NCBI GenBank assembly: GCA_900770285.1
Contig: CAAGJO010000018.1
Coordinates: 1 to 26,693 of the forward strand
Direction: 5' to 3'
Origin: Oscillospiraceae bacterium
Lineage (GTDB): Bacteria; Bacillota; Clostridia; Oscillospirales; Ruminococcaceae
DNA: 26,693 nt
Part shown: positions 24,187 to 26,693 of the stretch, one piece after another
Numbering within the stretch: position 1 is the stretch's first letter
How the letters are laid out: each line of letters begins with the position of its first letter
Notes under the pieces: model-generated
The model's input: only the letters and a program-made list of their open reading frames with translations
Told to the model about the DNA's origin: nothing
Database searches by the model: none
Position numbers and translations under genes: made by a program

Positions 24187-25365
24187 TTACAAACACAATT
24201 CACCAACTGAGTCTGCAATGTTATAAGGGTCTGCAACAACTGTTTCAACCCCTTCTACATCAAGCTTTTGAGAATTTGAGCTTATTAACACAAAAGTATT
24301 CTTTTCAGCCAGACTGTCGCTTTGAATTGCATTCAACACATTAGTTGAATAGTTTGAAGAGAAATACAGAAAATGTCCGCAATGCTGATTAAAATCACTG
24401 TCCAGAAAACCTGTCAGCGATCCATTGGGTATATCTGCAATCTCCATGTTTACCAAGTCATAAATAAAATGCTGATAATCATCTTCATTAGTCTGTTCAT
24501 ATGCAAGTATGCTTTCAGATTTTTCATTATACAGCATAATTTTATGGGGAACGGAATTCTCAATCAAATAGTATGAAACTGCCGAAACCGACTCAATCAA
24601 AGCATCATAAAGCACAAGACTGTTCTGATTATTCTTATCGAAATGCATATCTATAAGCATAACAATCGCATAAGATATCCCTGAAGAATAATCTTTCACC
24701 ATGGTCTTATCCTGCCTTGCTGACAAATTCCAATGAATACGGTTAATTCTGTCGCCATATACATACTCATGAACATCGAATATTTCCGACGGATCATTGC
24801 CTTTTTTATAAGGAGAAAATTTATCTGACTCCAAAGATAGATTTTCATAATCAGCTATATTATTTTCCACATTAATGTAATCCGGCACAACAATAACATC
24901 AGTTTTGAGAATCTCACTGTTGTTTTTCAGCTTTTGTCTGAAAAGCCTTAGCATATCTGTAATAACGCAGCTTTCAATTTCAAAGTACATATTACCGTAA
25001 TGTACTGCATTAACATTCAATTTCAATTTCTGTATTTCTTTTGAAAAAACAGGTGAATTGATTTTAAGCACATTAGTTTCTTTATTATTTGAACTTCTGT
25101 ATTTAATTTTAATTTTAAGATTACCTATAGGCAAAAAAGAATTATTTATTATTTTTATTTGCAGAGGAATTTTATTGTTTCTGACCGAAACCTGTCTGTC
25201 TTCACAAAATCCAACTGAAATCTTTTTGGACGACATCTTTAAAAGAACAAATAATACTATTGGTAAAATCAGCAGAAAAGTAAACAAGTACAAAATCAGA
25301 GTATCATCATATACAATATACAGTACCGCTGAAACTATCCACAGTATAATATAGATAATCAGCAT
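24187..25365 (-). CDS. DUF58 domain protein
   Basis: 392 residues. Two membrane helices lie at the start (about 1-42), followed by a beta-rich region and then the DUF58 signature at about 184-230 (FSPYKKGNDPSEIFDVHEYV, then GDRINRIHWNLSARQDK). A von Willebrand A-like fold follows (AIVMLIDMHFD). DUF58 proteins are nearly always encoded beside MoxR ATPases and are thought to be metal- or protein-binding partners in membrane assembly or chaperone steps. The ATG is 3 bases after the moxR stop, with GGAGAG before it. Confidence 0.9.
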   Translation of the reverse strand: MLIIYIILWIVSAVLYIVYDDTLILYLFTFLLILPIVLFVLLKMSSKKISVGFCEDRQVSVRNNKIPLQIKIINNSFLPIGNLKIKIKYRSSNNKETNVLKINSPVFSKEIQKLKLNVNAVHYGNMYFEIESCVITDMLRLFRQKLKNNSEILKTDVIVVPDYINVENNIADYENLSLESDKFSPYKKGNDPSEIFDVHEYVYGDRINRIHWNLSARQDKTMVKDYSSGISYAIVMLIDMHFDKNNQNSLVLYDALIESVSAVSYYLIENSVPHKIMLYNEKSESILAYEQTNEDDYQHFIYDLVNMEIADIPNGSLTGFLDSDFNQHCGHFLYFSSNYSTNVLNAIQSDSLAEKNTFVLISSNSQKLDVEGVETVVADPYNIADSVGELCL

Positions 25366-25368
25366 ATC

Positions 25369-26346
25369 TTAGCCTCTCTCCTGAGTGATATTGGGAACAG
25401 GAACCTGAGAAATAATCTGATTGAGAATATCTTTGCCTGTAGTACCATTAATTTTCGCCTTTGAGCTGAATACCAATCTATGCTGCACCACGTCATTAAA
25501 ACAATAAATCACATCATCGGGAATTACATAGTCCCTTCCCTGAAGCAATGCCGCAGCTTTTGACATTCTCAGCAATGCAATTGAACCTCTTGGAGAAAGT
25601 CCAAGCTTTATATATTGATTATTTCTGGTTTCTTTGGCAAGCATAGCAACATAGGTCAGAATACTATCTGAAACGAATATTTGCTCAACAATTTTTCTTG
25701 CTTTTATAATATCACCGGCAGATACGATTGCACTGACAGATTCCAGAGTTGTGAAATTCTGCTTTGAGCGAAGCATTTCAACTTCATTTTCCAATTCGGG
25801 GTATCCCATAGACAGCCGTATCATAAATCTGTCCATTTGTGATTCAGGCAAAAGCTGTGTTCCAACAGAACCCACAGGATTCTGCGTAGCTATAACCACA
25901 TATGGTTCAGGCATTTTGTATGTTACTCCGTCAACGGTTACTTTTCCTTCTTCCATAACCTCCAACAAAGCAGACTGAGTCTTACTTGACGTACGATTAA
26001 TTTCATCTGCTAGAAAAAGATTTGTAAATGCAGCACCTTTTTTGAATTCAAAACGATTATTTTCTTTATTATAAATATTAAAACCAGTTACATCAGTAGG
26101 TAATACATCTGGAGTAAACTGCATTCTTTTATAATCAAGTGACAAAGCTTTTGACAAAGCCAATGCCAATGTTGTTTTACCAACCCCGGGAATATCTTCA
26201 ATAAGAACATGTCCTCCTGAAAGTATTGCCAGAAGTATTTTTAAAATTATCTCATCCTTGCCAATAATAACTTTTTTTACTTCATTTAATATCTCATTGG
26301 AAAACTTTAACACAAGCAATTGTTCTTCATTTAACGATAAATTCAT
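25369..26346 (-). CDS. MoxR family AAA+ ATPase
   Basis: 325 residues, full length. Walker A is GVGKTT (54-59), Walker B is LFLADEINR (110-118), sensor 1 is ATQNP (about 150), and the arginine-finger region is PESQMDRFMI. An AAA lid follows (LGLSPRGSIALLRMSKAAAL). MoxR ATPases act as chaperones that help mature membrane-associated or metal-containing complexes, usually with a DUF58/VWA partner, which follows here. AAGGGG is located before the ATG. First gene of the operon; the promoter is at 26389-26417. Confidence 0.93.
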   Translation of the reverse strand: MNLSLNEEQLLVLKFSNEILNEVKKVIIGKDEIILKILLAILSGGHVLIEDIPGVGKTTLALALSKALSLDYKRMQFTPDVLPTDVTGFNIYNKENNRFEFKKGAAFTNLFLADEINRTSSKTQSALLEVMEEGKVTVDGVTYKMPEPYVVIATQNPVGSVGTQLLPESQMDRFMIRLSMGYPELENEVEMLRSKQNFTTLESVSAIVSAGDIIKARKIVEQIFVSDSILTYVAMLAKETRNNQYIKLGLSPRGSIALLRMSKAAALLQGRDYVIPDDVIYCFNDVVQHRLVFSSKAKINGTTGKDILNQIISQVPVPNITQERG

Positions 26347-26388
26347 AAGTATGCCCCTTTTAATATTTTTGCTGATATTTCATTCTTA

Positions 26389-26417
26389 ATTATATCAAAA
26401 TTTTATAGTATTTGCAA
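26389..26417 (-). promoter_or_regulatory. Promoter of the moxR-DUF58-transglutaminase operon
   Basis: On the minus strand TTGCAA (26412-26417), a 17-base spacer and TATAAT (26389-26394), with an extended TGA before the -10 element. Confidence 0.8.
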
Positions 26418-26483
26418 TAATAATATAAATTTTTACATAAAAAATTTATATATCAATACATATGATTGTCATCATATAAAACA

Positions 26484-26511
26484 AAAGCGGCAACTTTTTA
26501 GTTACCGCTTT
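26484..26511. terminator. Terminator after the protein at the right edge
   Basis: AAAGCGGCAAC pairs with GTTACCGCTTT (one mismatch on the plus strand, G-U on the minus strand) around a 6-base loop. It is followed by TTGTTTTATA on the minus strand and TTTTGC on the plus strand. Confidence 0.8.
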
Positions 26512-26533
26512 TTTGCTTGTTATAGTTATCGGA

Positions 26534-26693
26534 TTACTTTGAAGTCAATGTAATCTTATTAAGAACCAATCCAGGTGTACCCATGAGGATATATCCTGAA
26601 GCATTGTTTACATATTGTGCAGTTTCAGATGTAAGTGTAATTGTTGCTTTTCCGTTGGTGCATGTTACATTTCCTGACGCTAAATGCTGCCAA
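26534..26693 (-). CDS. C-terminal end of a probably secreted protein (partial)
   Basis: A minus-strand frame enters from the right edge and ends in TAA at 26534-26536. It encodes about 52 residues (WQHLASGNVTCTNGKATITL, then ETAQYVNNASGYILMG and NKITLTSK at the end). The alternating polar and hydrophobic pattern suggests the last strands of a beta-sandwich, as in carbohydrate-binding modules. The bulk of the gene lies outside the window, so no function can be assigned. A terminator follows. Confidence 0.65.
   Translation of the reverse strand, partial: WQHLASGNVTCTNGKATITLTSETAQYVNNASGYILMGTPGLVLNKITLTSK

Overview
The window looks like a chromosomal stretch from a low-GC, Gram-positive gut Clostridium, most like Ruminococcus or a related Oscillospiraceae. 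The clues are the ligA-gatCAB housekeeping operon, several large secreted proteins (C1 peptidase with InlB-type repeats, LRR_5/FnIII protein), a MoxR-DUF58-transglutaminase operon, AT-rich intergenic DNA, TATAAT/TTGACA promoters with 17-bp spacers, and frequent TTG starts. The genus is an inference from gene content.

Regions. (1) 1-3840, minus: a papain-family secreted peptidase with tandem InlB-type repeats. It has lost its signal peptide and is frameshifted near 489; the reading continues in another frame to the window edge. (2) 3948-4940, plus: a self-contained promoter-gene-terminator cassette for a CPBP/CAAX-type membrane protease. (3) 4945-8055: a tRNA-Arg(CCT) integration hot spot. A complete tRNA-Arg gene has been cut in its anticodon loop; its promoter and 5' half lie at 7853-7939 and its 3' half and terminator at 5452-5539. 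Between the halves lie about 2.3 kb holding a sigma-like 521-residue regulator, an intact second tRNA-Arg(CCT) and clusters of an ATTAGCA repeat. A third, orphan tRNA-Arg 5' half with its own promoter sits just outside. (4) 8115-13456, plus: ligA-gatC-gatA-gatB. (5) 13507-21549: a secreted LRR_5/FnIII gene on the minus strand split by a roughly 6.7-kb insertion (about 14145-20861). The insertion carries a ROK regulator, a polyol dehydrogenase, a GPH sugar transporter, a PfkB fructokinase and a VOC protein, plus an orphan MobC and a truncated, frameshifted large serine recombinase. (6) 21587-26417, minus: moxR-DUF58-transglutaminase operon. (7) 26534-26693, minus: the C-terminus of another probably secreted protein.

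How the genes work together. The inserted cargo reads as a regulated polyol pathway: the dehydrogenase oxidises a sugar alcohol to a ketose, the transporter imports the substrate, the kinase phosphorylates the ketose, and the ROK protein probably binds a TTTTATAAAA-type operator seen at both its own promoter and the operon promoter. LigA and GatCAB are ordinary housekeeping genes. The most unusual parts are the tRNA locus, where an inserted segment destroys one tRNA-Arg(CCT) while carrying another, and the interrupted surface-protein gene, whose two halves can be matched across the insertion.
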